A stretch of 64,000 nt of DNA from Paulinella micropora (Eukaryota > Cercozoa > Imbricatea > Euglyphida): the NCBI GenBank assembly GCA_009731375.1, contig BJOX01000104.1:899970-963969 (forward strand), in the 5' to 3' direction. Positions 36,903 through 46,779 of the stretch are shown piece after piece. The position numbers and the translations under genes were made by a program. The notes beneath the pieces are model-generated. The model did not search any database, was not told the DNA's origin, and saw nothing but the letters and a program-made list of their open reading frames with translations. Position 1 is the first letter of the stretch. Every line of letters begins with the position of its first letter.

Positions 36903-37799
36903 AAAAGGTGTCAAAACCATACCCATTCTGTGCTTTTAATTTCTCTGCTTCTTTTTCTTTCGAGCTTTTAATTTCTCTGCTTCTTTTTCTTTCGAGTCTG
37001 TATAGCCACTGGCGAATTTAAATCGCACTCCTTTCGCCCGCTCCATTAAAAAACGCATAGCAAACCATCCACATGTGTCTGAAGTATCACTCTGCTCTTT
37101 TACCTTATTTACTTTCATTAATAAATAACTATCGGGGTGGCTTTTATCTATTAGTTGTTTCATTTGTTGTTGAAAGTCTTCTGTTGGCTCGTAAATTGCT
37201 AATGGGTCATACACTTCAACACTCCTGTCTTTATCTAGACTGACGAAAACACTAATCCAATGAGACCCCGCTTGCTTGTGATTGTCCAATTCATAATAAA
37301 TCCATATCGCTTTCTGCTTCCTGGCTTCAACTTGTAGATTTCATCACTAGCAATCGTTCCCAAATACCATCCATATTTTTTCATTATGTCATCTATTTCA
37401 TTAGTCATTAGCCCCCGCCCCTCTCCCTCTTGCTGTGGCTCCTCTTGCTCTGGTTGCTGTGGCTCTGGCTCTGGTTGCTTCGTAGAACTGATGCTCGTTG
37501 GTGAAGTATCCACTGGTGGTAGCGTCGTCTCCGCGACGCTCGTGGGTATGGTAGTTGGTGGCATCCCTTTATCAACATTTAAATCTGCTGAAACTTGTTT
37601 ATCCACATTCGGGTCTATAGTCATTTTGCTAGTTAGAGTTTTTATAAAATCCTTTTTATTCATTGTGTGCCTCCAATCATTGCGGGATAGATATTTTTTA
37701 ATTGTTTTTATTGAAAATACCTTATCAATTAATTCTTCTAATGTCTTCGCTCCACTCCCTTTTTGTTTAACATCTCCAACATTTTGGAGATTTCCCATA
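36900..37799 (-). pseudogene. Adenain-like protease with fused N-terminus, frameshifted (element C)
   Basis: The frame runs MGNLQNVGDVKQKGSGAKTL, EELIDKVFSIKTIKKYL and a Pro-rich linker to IASDEIYKLKPGSRKRYGFI. A one-base loss near 37285 moves it to QAGSHWISVF (His), EVYDPLAIYEP (Asp), KEQSDTSDTCGWFAMRF (Gln, Cys). All catalytic residues are present. A 32-bp tandem duplication (CTTTTAATTTCTCTGCTTCT..., ~36935-37000) shifts the C-terminus. The N-terminal GSGAKTLEELI equals the C-terminal end of the B coiled-coil protein, so here precursor and protease are one reading frame. Confidence 0.8.
36935..37000. repeat. 32-bp tandem duplication in the protease gene
   Basis: GCTTTTAATTTCTCTGCTTC with TTTTTCTTTCGA is present twice in a row. 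It is absent from the element B homologue and not a multiple of three. Confidence 0.8.
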
Positions 37800-38140
37800 T
37801 ACTCTTCATTTCTAGCATAATCTGCTACTCTTCTTTTTACGTTTTCTCTTCATTCCCAACATCAATATTAAACCTTTTAATCATGTCAATTATCCACTTT
37901 GAAGTGTCTTTGTAATTTAATTTTTTATGACTTTCACTATCTAGTCTCTTTTTTTAAGCCTGTGCTAACTCTTTTATAGTAATGTTTGGGTGATAAGTTT
38001 TTGAAAATCCAGAGATTAAAAATTGATTAAATAGTAAATTTTCAAAATGCTTACCCTTTTCTTCTGCTTTCTTTTCTTCCTTTTCAAGTTTTTCTTTATA
38101 TTCTTCTGCTAACTTTTTCTGTTCCTCTAAAGATGTTGCT
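37800..38140 (-). pseudogene. Coiled-coil precursor, C-terminal half (element C, left of inversion)
   Basis: The minus strand reads ATSLEEQKKLAEEYKEKLEK, KHFENLLFNQFLISGF and SKTYHPNITIKELAQA, matching the coiled coil of the B gene at 14949-15689 (SADEQKELAEQYKKELEQEK). The stops after AQA and further on show decay. The N-terminal half lies at ~42110-42410 on the plus strand, so the inversion breakpoint at ~38140 cuts this gene. Confidence 0.65.
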
Positions 38141-38146
38141 GAGGCG

Positions 38147-39214
38147 ATGAATATAAGCACAGCAGGACTAATAACGGCGAATGCGGGTATATCTACAACC
38201 ACATTAACAACGAGTGATAAAATAACAACAGCACTAGGAAAACCGATAATCATAGGCAACTCAACAAAAGGAGTAGGAGCAACTGGTGGCTTAGAATTAT
38301 ATGGAACAGAAGGAAATGCGAATGGCCCACATATTCAAGCATTCGTTCATACATCAGTTTATCCCACATTCCAATTATTGAATTATAGTCAGGACAATAT
38401 TGCTTTAANNNNNNNNNNGTTATAATCAGGACAATATTGCTTTAAGTTTTGATAGTTATTGGGAGGGGGGTGGCTGGAAATCAAGCGACCCAGGCTCAAA
38501 CTTTCAAATATACAAAATGAGTGATAAACTCGCTTTTAACTACAAATCAAAAGTATCAGGAGGAGCCATAGCATTTAGCGAGGCGATAAACATAAGCAAT
38601 GCGGGAGATATAATCATCCCAACAGCATCCAGCGGTTCTTTTAACATTACGAAAAAGATCAAGTCCATATAGTTACGACCCGCAAATATTTTTTAAATCG
38701 GGGGAATATACGAATTATGGTATAATTGTTTCTTCAACTGGCTTGCTTCATGCTTGGACTACTTCAAACTCTACGGGTGAGCCTTCTGGTAGTTATAATT
38801 ATGTTCCACTTAATGGTGCTTGGACAAACTCATCGGACAGGAGGCTAAAATAAGATATTAAAACATTAGACTGCGGGGATTGTTGTGAGAAACTAATGAA
38901 AATAAATTGTTGTTCATATTATTTGAAATCAGACGAAAAGAAAGAACAAAAGAACCACGGATTATTGCTGATGAAGTTAAAAAAATATTCCTGAATTCGT
39001 ATCTGAAAGTGGAATGAAAGCAGATGATAGAAATGGAAATCTTGAAGGCATAACATATACAAGTTTTCTACCAATATTGGTCAGTGCTTTTCAACATATG
39101 GCGGAAAAGGTGATTAATTTAGAAAAAGAAAATAAAACTTTACTTAATATATTACAAGACCAAGCAAACCAATTAGCAGAAATCAGAGCAGTCGTTTTCC
39201 CTAATGTCCAATAA
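38147..39214 (+). pseudogene. Tail fibre, C-terminal part with Peptidase S74 domain (element C)
   Basis: The frame opens MNISTAGLITANAGISTTTL with one ~140-residue repeat (GGLELYGTEGNANGPHIQAF), a 10-N gap with duplicated flanks (38409-38418) and a frame change near 38640. It then reads PSGSYNYVPLNGAWTNSSDR RLK and TAA, at the same codon as in B. In frame after it come DIKTLDCGDCCEKLMKINCC and KKEQKNHG; B has TAA at this Gln codon. A one-base loss follows. From 39014 the chaperone helix EGITYTSFLPILVSAFQHMA and coiled coil end at TAA. Confidence 0.75.
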
Positions 39215-39555
39215 TACAACTACACTTCACAGACCACCGCCTATTATGGATATGGATGGCGAACTAACTCCCGAATTAAAGTCTCGTGTTCTTGAAGTAG
39301 AAGTAAAGACTGAGGAAAAAAAGTAGAGCATGAATTGAAGGATAACTGGAATAGTTGTTGTATGAAAACAGACCGACCGACAGCAGACTTATTAAGTATC
39401 TGTTTCAAATGGGTATCATTATTGCCATTAAAACCCTTTGTATCGTGAGGCTATCTGAAAAGAGCTTACCTTGTGAGGTTGCTAACATTTATGTCGGAAT
39501 TTTGACTTTACTCATCGGCATATGCCTTCCATCGCCTTCTTCAAGTAAGAAGTGA
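39204..39555 (+). pseudogene. Two-TM membrane protein, frameshifted (element C)
   Basis: Counterpart of 18256-18603. It starts at ATG 39204, overlapping the tail fibre stop as in B (MSNNTTTLHRPPPIMDMDGE). Two shifts in A-runs near 39320 and 39362 break the middle. The second half, RPTDSRLIKYLFQMGIIIAI and ILTLLIGICLPSPSSSKK, is intact. Both TM segments are conserved, with substitutions that keep hydrophobicity. Confidence 0.65.
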
Positions 39556-39775
39556 GCACTCGTATAAATGTATTTTATACCAAGAACTATCACCAGCACA
39601 GATTAAAGGCAGGGCTTCATCAAAACTCACGCACCAGTCGCTCATTGGTTTATACACACATTTAAATTTAGTTTCAATACCTTGCTTTATACAATAAACA
39701 CACGCATCTCGCTTTGTTTGATTTACTCTGCTATAAAAGTCGCAGGCTGTCCGACCTAACACAGAGCATACAAAT
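39541..39775 (-). CDS. Small secreted Cys-rich protein (element C)
   Basis: Homologue of 17949-18203: TACDFYSRV, ACVYCIKQGIETKFKCVYK, SDWCVSFDEALPLICAGDSS, YEC. All seven Cys are kept. The hydrophobic leader LILLLFVCSVLG precedes it, but no in-frame ATG exists and the frame opens with GTG or further upstream. It runs against its neighbours and overlaps the end of the TM gene, as in B. It ends in TGA four codons later than in B. Confidence 0.6.
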
Positions 39776-39785
39776 AATAATATTA

Positions 39786-40147
39786 ATGAGTGAGTTCAAA
39801 TACCAAAAGATTATTTTTCTGAGCAATCATTTTGTGGGAAGCAAAACATTTAATAAAAATATTCAAATGTCATTTACACCAACCAAAATGAATGTTAAGT
39901 TTATTCATTATACGAACGACCAGACACGGAAACCAAAACCAGAATTTTTTCTTTGGACAGAATTGGAATTATTGGCACATTTGCAGATAGTAATATAGCA
40001 AACATTTCAAACCTCAGTTATAATTTAGGTGTCGTTGGATGGTCAGACGGACAATATACATTTAAAGTCCTTGAAACTGACAGCGGAAATATTGATGCAG
40101 GAAATTTAGCGGGAAGAATTGTTGTATGCCTAGAATTTTTAGCCTGA
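39786..40147 (+). pseudogene. Conserved small virion-cluster protein, frameshifted (element C)
   Basis: Homologue of 17576-17947, starting MSEFKYQKIIFLSNHF. A frame change near 39925 separates the N-terminal part from DRIGIIGTFADSNIANISNL and the C-terminal LAGRIVVCLEFLA. Conservation between B and C spans the full length except a GGVN insertion in B. It ends in TGA. Confidence 0.65.
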
Positions 40148-40292
40148 TATTTATCAACTTCACTCTCATTCGCTTCGCTCATTCTCGTTTGTTGATAAAC
40201 ATCGTTAAACCATTTAATTTCTTGTAAATGAAAAAAAACGATGTTTTAGAATAAGAGAGAGTGCGGAGCACGAAGCGCAAGCCTAAAATATC

Positions 40293-41109
40293 ATGGAGAA
40301 GTTGAATAACGTGAAGATGAAACCAGTGAAGCAGGAAGGCGAAGGAGACAAAAAAGCAAAAGGTTATAAATTATTCAATGAGCCGTATGCCAATATATTT
40401 CTACTTGCCAGAAAAAAGAGCGGTAAAATGACAGCACTCTTTGAAATACTGAAACGAACTACCGACAGAAAAACCCGTATTGTCATTATTCCTTCAACAA
40501 TTCACAAGGACTACATTTATAAAGCAATGGTAAAGCACTTTAAGAACAGGGGAAACCCAATGGCGTTTTTTACCTTTCTTAAATCAGATGGTGTAAATGT
40601 CATTGATTATGAGCTAGACAAATTAAACAGACATGACGAAGAACAAGAAGGTGAAATTAACAGGATGATAAAGAAGCGATGGAAAAACCACAATTTTTAT
40701 ACTTTGGAAAAGAAAAGAAACAGATAAAGGAGGCACCAAAAGAAAGGCAGAGCAAGTATATTTCGCCAGAGGTTGTTTTTGTTTTGGACGATTTAGGAAG
40801 TGGATTAAGAGACAAGTCCGTAAGCGATGTGTTAAAAAAGAACAGACACTATAAAAGTAAGGTGATTATGTCAAGCCAGTATCTGAATGACCTACGACCA
40901 GAAGCCATTAAGCAGTTAGATTATTTATTAATCTTTCCAGGACAATCTCAGGACAAAATTGAACTCATGTATAAGCATCTTGATTTACTTTTTATTTTGA
41001 TTACTTTCTGGAAAAGTATCATGAGGCTACAAAGGAACGATTTAATTTTCTTTATGTTTCAAGTGTTGATGATGAATTACGGAAGAATTTCAACTATCGC
41101 TTGCGATAG
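40293..41109 (+). pseudogene. Packaging ATPase, frameshifted, Walker A changed (element C)
   Basis: Homologue of 16669-17487. The P-loop reads ARKKSGKMTALFEILKRTTD, with Met where B has Thr. Walker B is VVFVLDDLGSGLRDKSVSDV and the sensor MSSQYLNDLRPEAIKQL. Frame changes near 40665, 40985 and 41050 break it. The C-terminus can still be followed to RKNFNY with TAG. A lost P-loop Thr together with frameshifts argues for a dead gene. Confidence 0.8.
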
Positions 41110-41135
41110 TCAATTGTCCCGCAAGCGAGACAAAT
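41094..41135. repeat. Hairpin pair after the element C ATPase
   Basis: CTATCGCTTGCGATAG is a perfect palindrome around the stop; TCCCGCAAGCGAGA follows. It is at the same place relative to the gene as no hairpin in B, so this is element specific. Confidence 0.4.
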
Positions 41136-41192
41136 TTCAACTTCAGACTAAAATAAAATTTTTTTTAAATAATTATTTTTTTTCATAGTATA

Positions 41193-41518
41193 ATGGTAGT
41201 AAAAACAACTCGTGTTGAAGTCATTCCAACAATCGGCAAACGAACAATTAACTCAAGCACCAATATGGCAGGAGGTAAAAAGAAAACTGGACGGAAGAAG
41301 AAGCAAGGAGGCAATGGGCAGGCTGGCGGTAAAATAAATGGCAAAAAGTGGGGAAAACTGCCTTGGCTGTTAATAAATTCCTTCGTGATAACAAAGTAAT
41401 CTCTAGAACTGCTGGAGCCTTAAACAGTATTGGAGTTCCTTATGCTGGTTCTGTCCAGGCCACCGCTTCAAAACTGGGGTATGGTAAGCAGAGAGGACGA
41501 GGTGCCTTGAAGTTTTGA
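41193..41518 (+). pseudogene. Gly/Lys-rich virion precursor-like protein, frameshifted (element C)
   Basis: Homologue of 16266-16571. MVVKTTRVEVIPTIGKRTIN replaces the B N-terminus; then GGKKKTGRKKKQGGNGQAGG. After a one-base change near 41347 the frame reads LAVNKFLRDNKVISRTAGAL, GVPYAG and KLGYGKQRGRGALKF, ending TGA. The conserved GVPYA and GYGKQRG blocks mark the functional part. Confidence 0.65.
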
Positions 41519-41563
41519 AAATAGAATATTGAAACGAAATATTTTTTTTTATTAAAATATACT

Positions 41564-42410
41564 ATGACCGCTAAAACCAAGCGAATAAAAAAGCCTAAGG
41601 TAAGACCACCGCGGGTTTATAGAAATAAAAGCGGAAGGCCGTATATTATCCAGAAGGGTAAAAAATATTATCTTAATTTTGGTAAGAAAACAAATGATAT
41701 GAGCACACTTCAAATTGTTAAACTTTTTATGAAATACTTAAGCAGACCGAAAGCGAAGAAAAAAGCAAAGAAGGAGGATTTAAGAGAAGTCCAAAGCCTG
41801 TCTGAGATTGAACAAAATACAAGAACAGCCATTCAAGACCACTTAGACAAACTCAGAAAGGAAAAGTATGAGGGTATTGAAGCAATTGAGAAAAAAGAAA
41901 AGACAGCACGGGAGGATCTAGACGAGGAAAGGAAAAGGCAAGAGCGTCGCGTAGACGCAGATGCGAAGGAAAGACAAGAGATAATGGATAGGGAACATAA
42001 AAGAGAACTAGCGGATATTAATGAAAGAAAGGAAGAAATAGATAGGGCATTAAGAAGAGAAAGAAAACTCATAGAGGATGTAAAATATGAAGAAGACAGA
42101 AAGAATAGAATACAAGCATTACCACCGCCACCGCAATATCAATATATTATGCCACCACAGGGCCAACCACAGCCACAAGCACCACAATTAGGAGCACCGC
42201 CACAAGCACCACCATTAGGAGCACCACCACAAGCACCGCCATAAGATAATTTAGGAAATGAAGCACCACTGAAAACAAAAAGAACAATATGAGGAAGAAA
42301 AAAAGCAAAAGCAGAAAGATATTGAAACACTGAATACAGATAATTTCATAAAAAAGATGAGTCGTAAAGACTTACAAAAAGCCAGTCAAGATATTCAGAC
42401 GGCTATAGCC
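41564..42410 (+). CDS. Basic core protein fused to the Pro/Gln-rich precursor (element C, right half)
   Basis: The open frame 41564-42243 starts MTAKTKRIKKPKVRPPRVYR, has the STLQIVKLFMKYLSRPKAKK block and a coiled coil ending IEDVKYEEDRKNRIQALPPP. It passes without a break into PQYQYIMPPQGQPQPQAPQL and GAPPQAPP, then TAA. In B these are two overlapping genes (15689-16180 and 14949-15689). After the TAA, DNLGNEAPLK and, with one frame change near 42280, EQYEEEKKQKQKDIETLNTD continue to IQTAIA at the inversion edge. It shows the ancestral fusion. Confidence 0.7.
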
Positions 42411-45022
42411 ACATCAGACCATGTTATATTGCTTCCTGCTGCTATTCCTGATTTGTAGCTAAAAGCGAGTTTATTGTTTCCTTTTGATATTTGGAAATTT
42501 GAACCAGCATTACTTGATTTCCAGTTAGTGTCATCCCAATAAGAATCAAAGTTTAAGGATATGTTGTCGTGTGACCAGTTGAGATTTTGAAAAACTGGAT
42601 AGATGTCCGCCGTCGTTATTGCCTGTATATGCGGCCCCGCAATGTTGTTCGTCGTTCCATACATCTCTAAGCCTCCTGTCGCCCCTGTGCCTTTCGTTGT
42701 ATTGCCTATGATTATTGACTTACCTGATGCTGTTGTTATTTTGTCGCTCGTTGTTAATGTTGTTGTAGTCATGCCCGCAGTTGAAGTAATTGTTCCAGCA
42801 CTTGTTATGTTGTTTGAATTCATATCCAAAGCACCATAAAACCGCATACCACCAGCTTTGTTAAAACGGACAATGTCAGATGAAGCACTTTTATTATCCA
42901 AAAGTTTTGAAATACAAAGTCCCGCCCAGTTTACATCAAATGCTACATTCGTGAATACATAACCTCTTTGGTTCGCGGTTCCACTTGTAGCAGTATTTAG
43001 AGTAAATAAGAAATATTGATAATCACCTGATGTCTGTGAAAAGAATATATCTCCTCCATTTTGGCTTAATACCCTCGCCCCATTATATGTTATATTTCCA
43101 CCATTAATGATATCCTGATTATTAAAATCAGCCGTTTGTGTTAAAGTTAGATATTTTATTACAGTGCTCGTCCCATTGAATGTTTTAATTCCTGTTATTG
43201 TTTGGTCTCCTGTTAGTTTAACACAATTGTCATCCAGATATTGCCTATTTACCGCTTCATTCGCATTTTGTGGTGCTCCTGGATTAACAATCCGACTACT
43301 ATTACAATCTAAGCCAGTAGCATTAAGCCACGAAACAATCGTCCCATCAATAATAAAACTTATTTTTTTTGCTGAAATTTCAAAGTTGTAATACATATTT
43401 GTTTTCATATCCAAACTAGCAATTGACCCGATATTACTGGTAGAATTAAAAACGATGAACGTGCCCTTTGCTGTTGAATTTATTGAATTTCCAGTTATTT
43501 CAACACCACTGCTATATGTCTTAATTCCTGCTATGGTTTGGTTTCCTGTTAGTTTCACATTTTGTAGGTCAAATGTATCTACATAACTTTTGTTTGCCAC
43601 GTCCGTTGCTAATGTAGGAGTTGCCAAGTTTGTAATTTTGTTGTTGTTTAAACTTAATGTTGTGCCAGATGCGGTCGCGATTACATTATTACCTGAATAT
43701 AACTCTACATATGAACCAGTTATTTGTATCGGATACCAAGTCGCTGTTGCTGCTTTTTGTGCTGCAATCATTCCTATTTTTGTATCAAAGGCAATGCCAA
43801 TACCATCAAAAGAAGTAGGATTGGATGAACCACTTACTTCTAAAGTTGATATAAATTTTTTATTTCCTGCTATGGTTTGGTCTCCTGTTAGTTTAACCAC
43901 CGAAGTATCAAGAACAGAAACATCAACACCATCAACAAGATTAACATTTGTTATGCTTTGGCTTTTCATATCAATCCCCGCACTCGCATTTATTATACTG
44001 CTAAATTTTTTATTCCTCCTATGGTTTGGTCTCCTGTTAGTTTAACCATAGAACCATCAACTGCAAGAGTAGTGAGATTAATTCCATTATATGTAGAAGC
44101 CCCTGAAATAGCATAACCACCCATATTTAGTCCTCCCGTCATACTGGTAGTGCCGCCTAATCTCAGAAAGGGTGAAGTCGTATTTCTCCATTGACCTGTG
44201 CTATAAACAAGCAGTTGGTTATCTCATGGGAAGCCTGTTATTGTCACATCGCTATGTGAGTCTATACTTCCACCTGCTGACACTTTATCATTATTATCAT
44301 TATGCTCAAATATCCATTCATCAACATCTTTGGTATTTAGTAAATTAACTCCTGTTATATTCAAATTCCCTCCCATATTAATATTGCAGAATTCATCCAC
44401 ATTTATCGGAAATGTTTTATTTACCCAGTTTATTGAATTATATGTGAGATAACTATTAGTGGCTATTGGTGCGGTTATGACTACATCGGAGAGTGTATCA
44501 ATTGAACCGAGGGTGGTATTCCTCCATTTACCATCTACATCATTATATGTTAAGTATTGACCGACCAGTGGTGCGGATATGTTAGTGTCAATCAGATTGT
44601 ATAGACTGGTTTGGTGCGGATTGGATGTNNNNNNNNNNACTTGTATTAGAGCGGTGTTGAGTTGATGCTTTGACCTCGTCATTGTCCCTTTACTCGTTGC
44701 TCTGTGTAGTATAAATTTTTTCCTTCTTTGATGTCAGTTGTTGATTTTAAAGCGAGACGTGTGTCAAAGCGGTTATCAGTCCAATAATAATTAAGTCCTT
44801 CTTTTAGGTCTGTTGTTGATTTTAGAGCGAGCCGACCATCAAAGCGGTTATCAGTCCAATAATAATTAAGTCCTTCTTTTAGGTCTGTCGTGCTTTTGGT
44901 AGCCAGTCTCGCATCAAATCGCCCGTCAGTGTAATAAAGATTTATTGGGTCGGCATCTTCTGGCACTCTGTCTGTATTTAAGCTACTATGTTCGTGTTGG
45001 TTAGATCTAAGTTTGCGATTGA
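42411..45022 (-). pseudogene. Tail fibre, N-terminal and middle part (element C)
   Basis: The minus strand from 45022 reads SIANLDLTNTNIV, then LNTDRVPEDADPINLYYTDG. A 22-residue unit follows three times (STTDLKEGLNYYWTDNRFDG and variants); B has only the first and last type. The middle (42395-43969) is an uninterrupted frame where B has a TAG: here it reads SIASLDMKTN. It contains an extra ~90-residue block (TSFDGIGIAFDTKIGMIAAQ) missing from B. The 5' end, including MSQFKSL, is lost at the gypsy junction; the 3' end is cut by the inversion. Gap at 44629-44638. Confidence 0.75.
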
Positions 45023-46067
45023 ATGGATTCTGGAACATCCCTTTGGATGTGGAAAGTCGGGCACTGACGGCCTTCGCCGTCGGGCGGGAGACTGTACCAG
45101 CGGACAGTCCTCCCGATGGGATTGAAAACCGCCCCGGCTATCTTTCAGGATTGCATGAATCAAGCTCTGTCTGACCCGAAGTACGGTGATCCGAAGTTCA
45201 CCGAAACTTACGGACATACTAACCAGTATAGCTTTTGTTACATCGATGATATCGTTATTTATTCAAAGACAGAAGCGAAGCACCTGGCTCACGTGTCAGA
45301 CATCTTGAGACGCCTAGAAGCCTTTGGCCTCAGGTTGAACCTAGAGAAGTGTTCGTTCGCTAAGGACCACATCGATTATCTAGGGTACAGAGTCAAGGAT
45401 GGGTTAATAGTGTTGAAGCCGGAGAAGCGGGACGCTATCCGTTCCCTTCCACGCCCAAACACACGCACAGCGCTGCATTCCTTCCTCTGTATGGCACAGG
45501 TGTACTCGGAATTTATTCCGAACTTCCAGGACTTCGTCTAACCATTACGGGACTTCTGCCTTCACGGCGACCCGGATGGCGAGTGGCAGCCAAAGGAGGC
45601 GGAGGTATACACAAAGCTGAAGGAGGCGTTGACACGAGACCCCCCTCACAGAGGGCGGATCGGTCTTGGTTCTCCCCGACTTTGAGAAGCGTTTAGTTGT
45701 AGCAACCGACGCGTCGAAATACGCGGTCGGGGCCTTCTTACAACAATACGACTCTGACCACAAACAGTTGAGACCGATCATGTTCGTCAGCAAGAAGTTG
45801 ACGCCCGAACAAGTCAACTACTGCACCAGACAACGCGAAGCGTTGGCGATAGTTTGGGCGTTCAGTCGGCTGAGGGAGTACTTGTGGGGTGCTCCGAACA
45901 TATTGGTTCAAACAGATCACGCCAACCTTAGATGGCTCATGGACCGAGAACATACGGGACGACTGGCCCGATGGCAGTCGGAGCTGGCCTTGTATGATTT
46001 CACCATCGAGTACATTAAAGGTAAAGAAATACGGTCCCAGATAGCCTATCACGGATGCCTCGGGTGA
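45023..46067 (+). pseudogene. Gypsy reverse transcriptase and RNase H, broken
   Basis: RT: GFWNIPLDVESRALTAF, MGLKTAPAIFQDCMN, YIDDIVIYSKT (YVDD-type box) and GLRLNLEKCSFAKDHIDYLG. An in-frame TAA at 45539-45541 lies in FQDFV-TAA-PLRDF, and a frame change near 45650 precedes RNase H: LVVATDASKYAVGAFLQQYD, TRQREALAIVWAFSRLREYL, VQTDHANLRWLM. The N-terminal half of RT (including the first catalytic Asp) is missing because the element C sequence is joined here. Confidence 0.85.
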
Positions 46068-46779
46068 AAGGCTCCGTAGGCGACGGATTAGACCGCTTTG
46101 CATTAGAAACTCCCACGGCCTGCCTAGTCGGATGGACAGCCAATGATGACTGGACGGCCACGGAGCACACAGCATATTTCAAAGACACGTTGCCGGCGGG
46201 GATGGCATACATGGCCACAAACGCGTAAAGCTGGACACCGGGATATAGACCCGATTCTCAAGCTGAACTGTTGGACCAGCTGCAATGCATACGTCGCGTG
46301 TGCTGCGCGCAACACGAAGCTGAGGACTGGCAAGACCTGCTGGAGGAGATCGACACCCAGTCGGACATCCTCAGCGAGGGGGATATAAAGCCGGGTCAGA
46401 CCCATGAACATGAACACTCCTTTGACGCATTTTTCGCGGATAAGACGCAGTCGTTCTGGGTACCCCAGCATGTTCACCCTGAACGGTCGGCGATTATCGC
46501 GGCTGCCGAGCAAACACACTGAACAAGGGGGCCTGTAAGCCTAGTCAAGTGCTCTCCAGCTGAATGACATGGATATGACGATGGCGAGCCCCGAGGTGTT
46601 TGGTCAGTTGGCGAAGAGCTCTAAGGAATGGGGCCCCTTCATAGCTCACGCTATTGACCCGATAGCAAATCCCGAGACGAGAGAAATAAGGGGCCCATAA
46701 GAAAACGATGACCTGGCATGATAACCTCCTGTGGTATAAGGGGGCAGGCGGTAAGTGGGAAAAGACGCCTTCAAAGTGG
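46068..46779 (+). pseudogene. Gypsy RNase H-integrase linker, broken
   Basis: After a frame change at ~46035 the expected VPDSLSRMPRVK follows, then a ~150-residue linker (HEHSFDAFFADKTQSFWVPQ) with stops TAA at ~46227, TGA at ~46521 and TAA at ~46697. It ends at MTWHDNLLWYKGAGGKW, the usual strand before the HHCC zinc domain. Host-specific linker, no further domain recognised. Confidence 0.6.

Larger units (their letters stand above)
38141..42410. other. Inverted segment of element C relative to element B
   Basis: All genes inside are on the strand opposite to that expected from B. At the left edge a coiled-coil precursor half meets the 3' part of the tail fibre. At the right edge the other precursor half meets the 5' part of the tail fibre. 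Flipping the segment joins both genes again in the B order. The right edge is a perfect palindrome, GGCTATAGCC, at 42401-42410. Confidence 0.8.
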
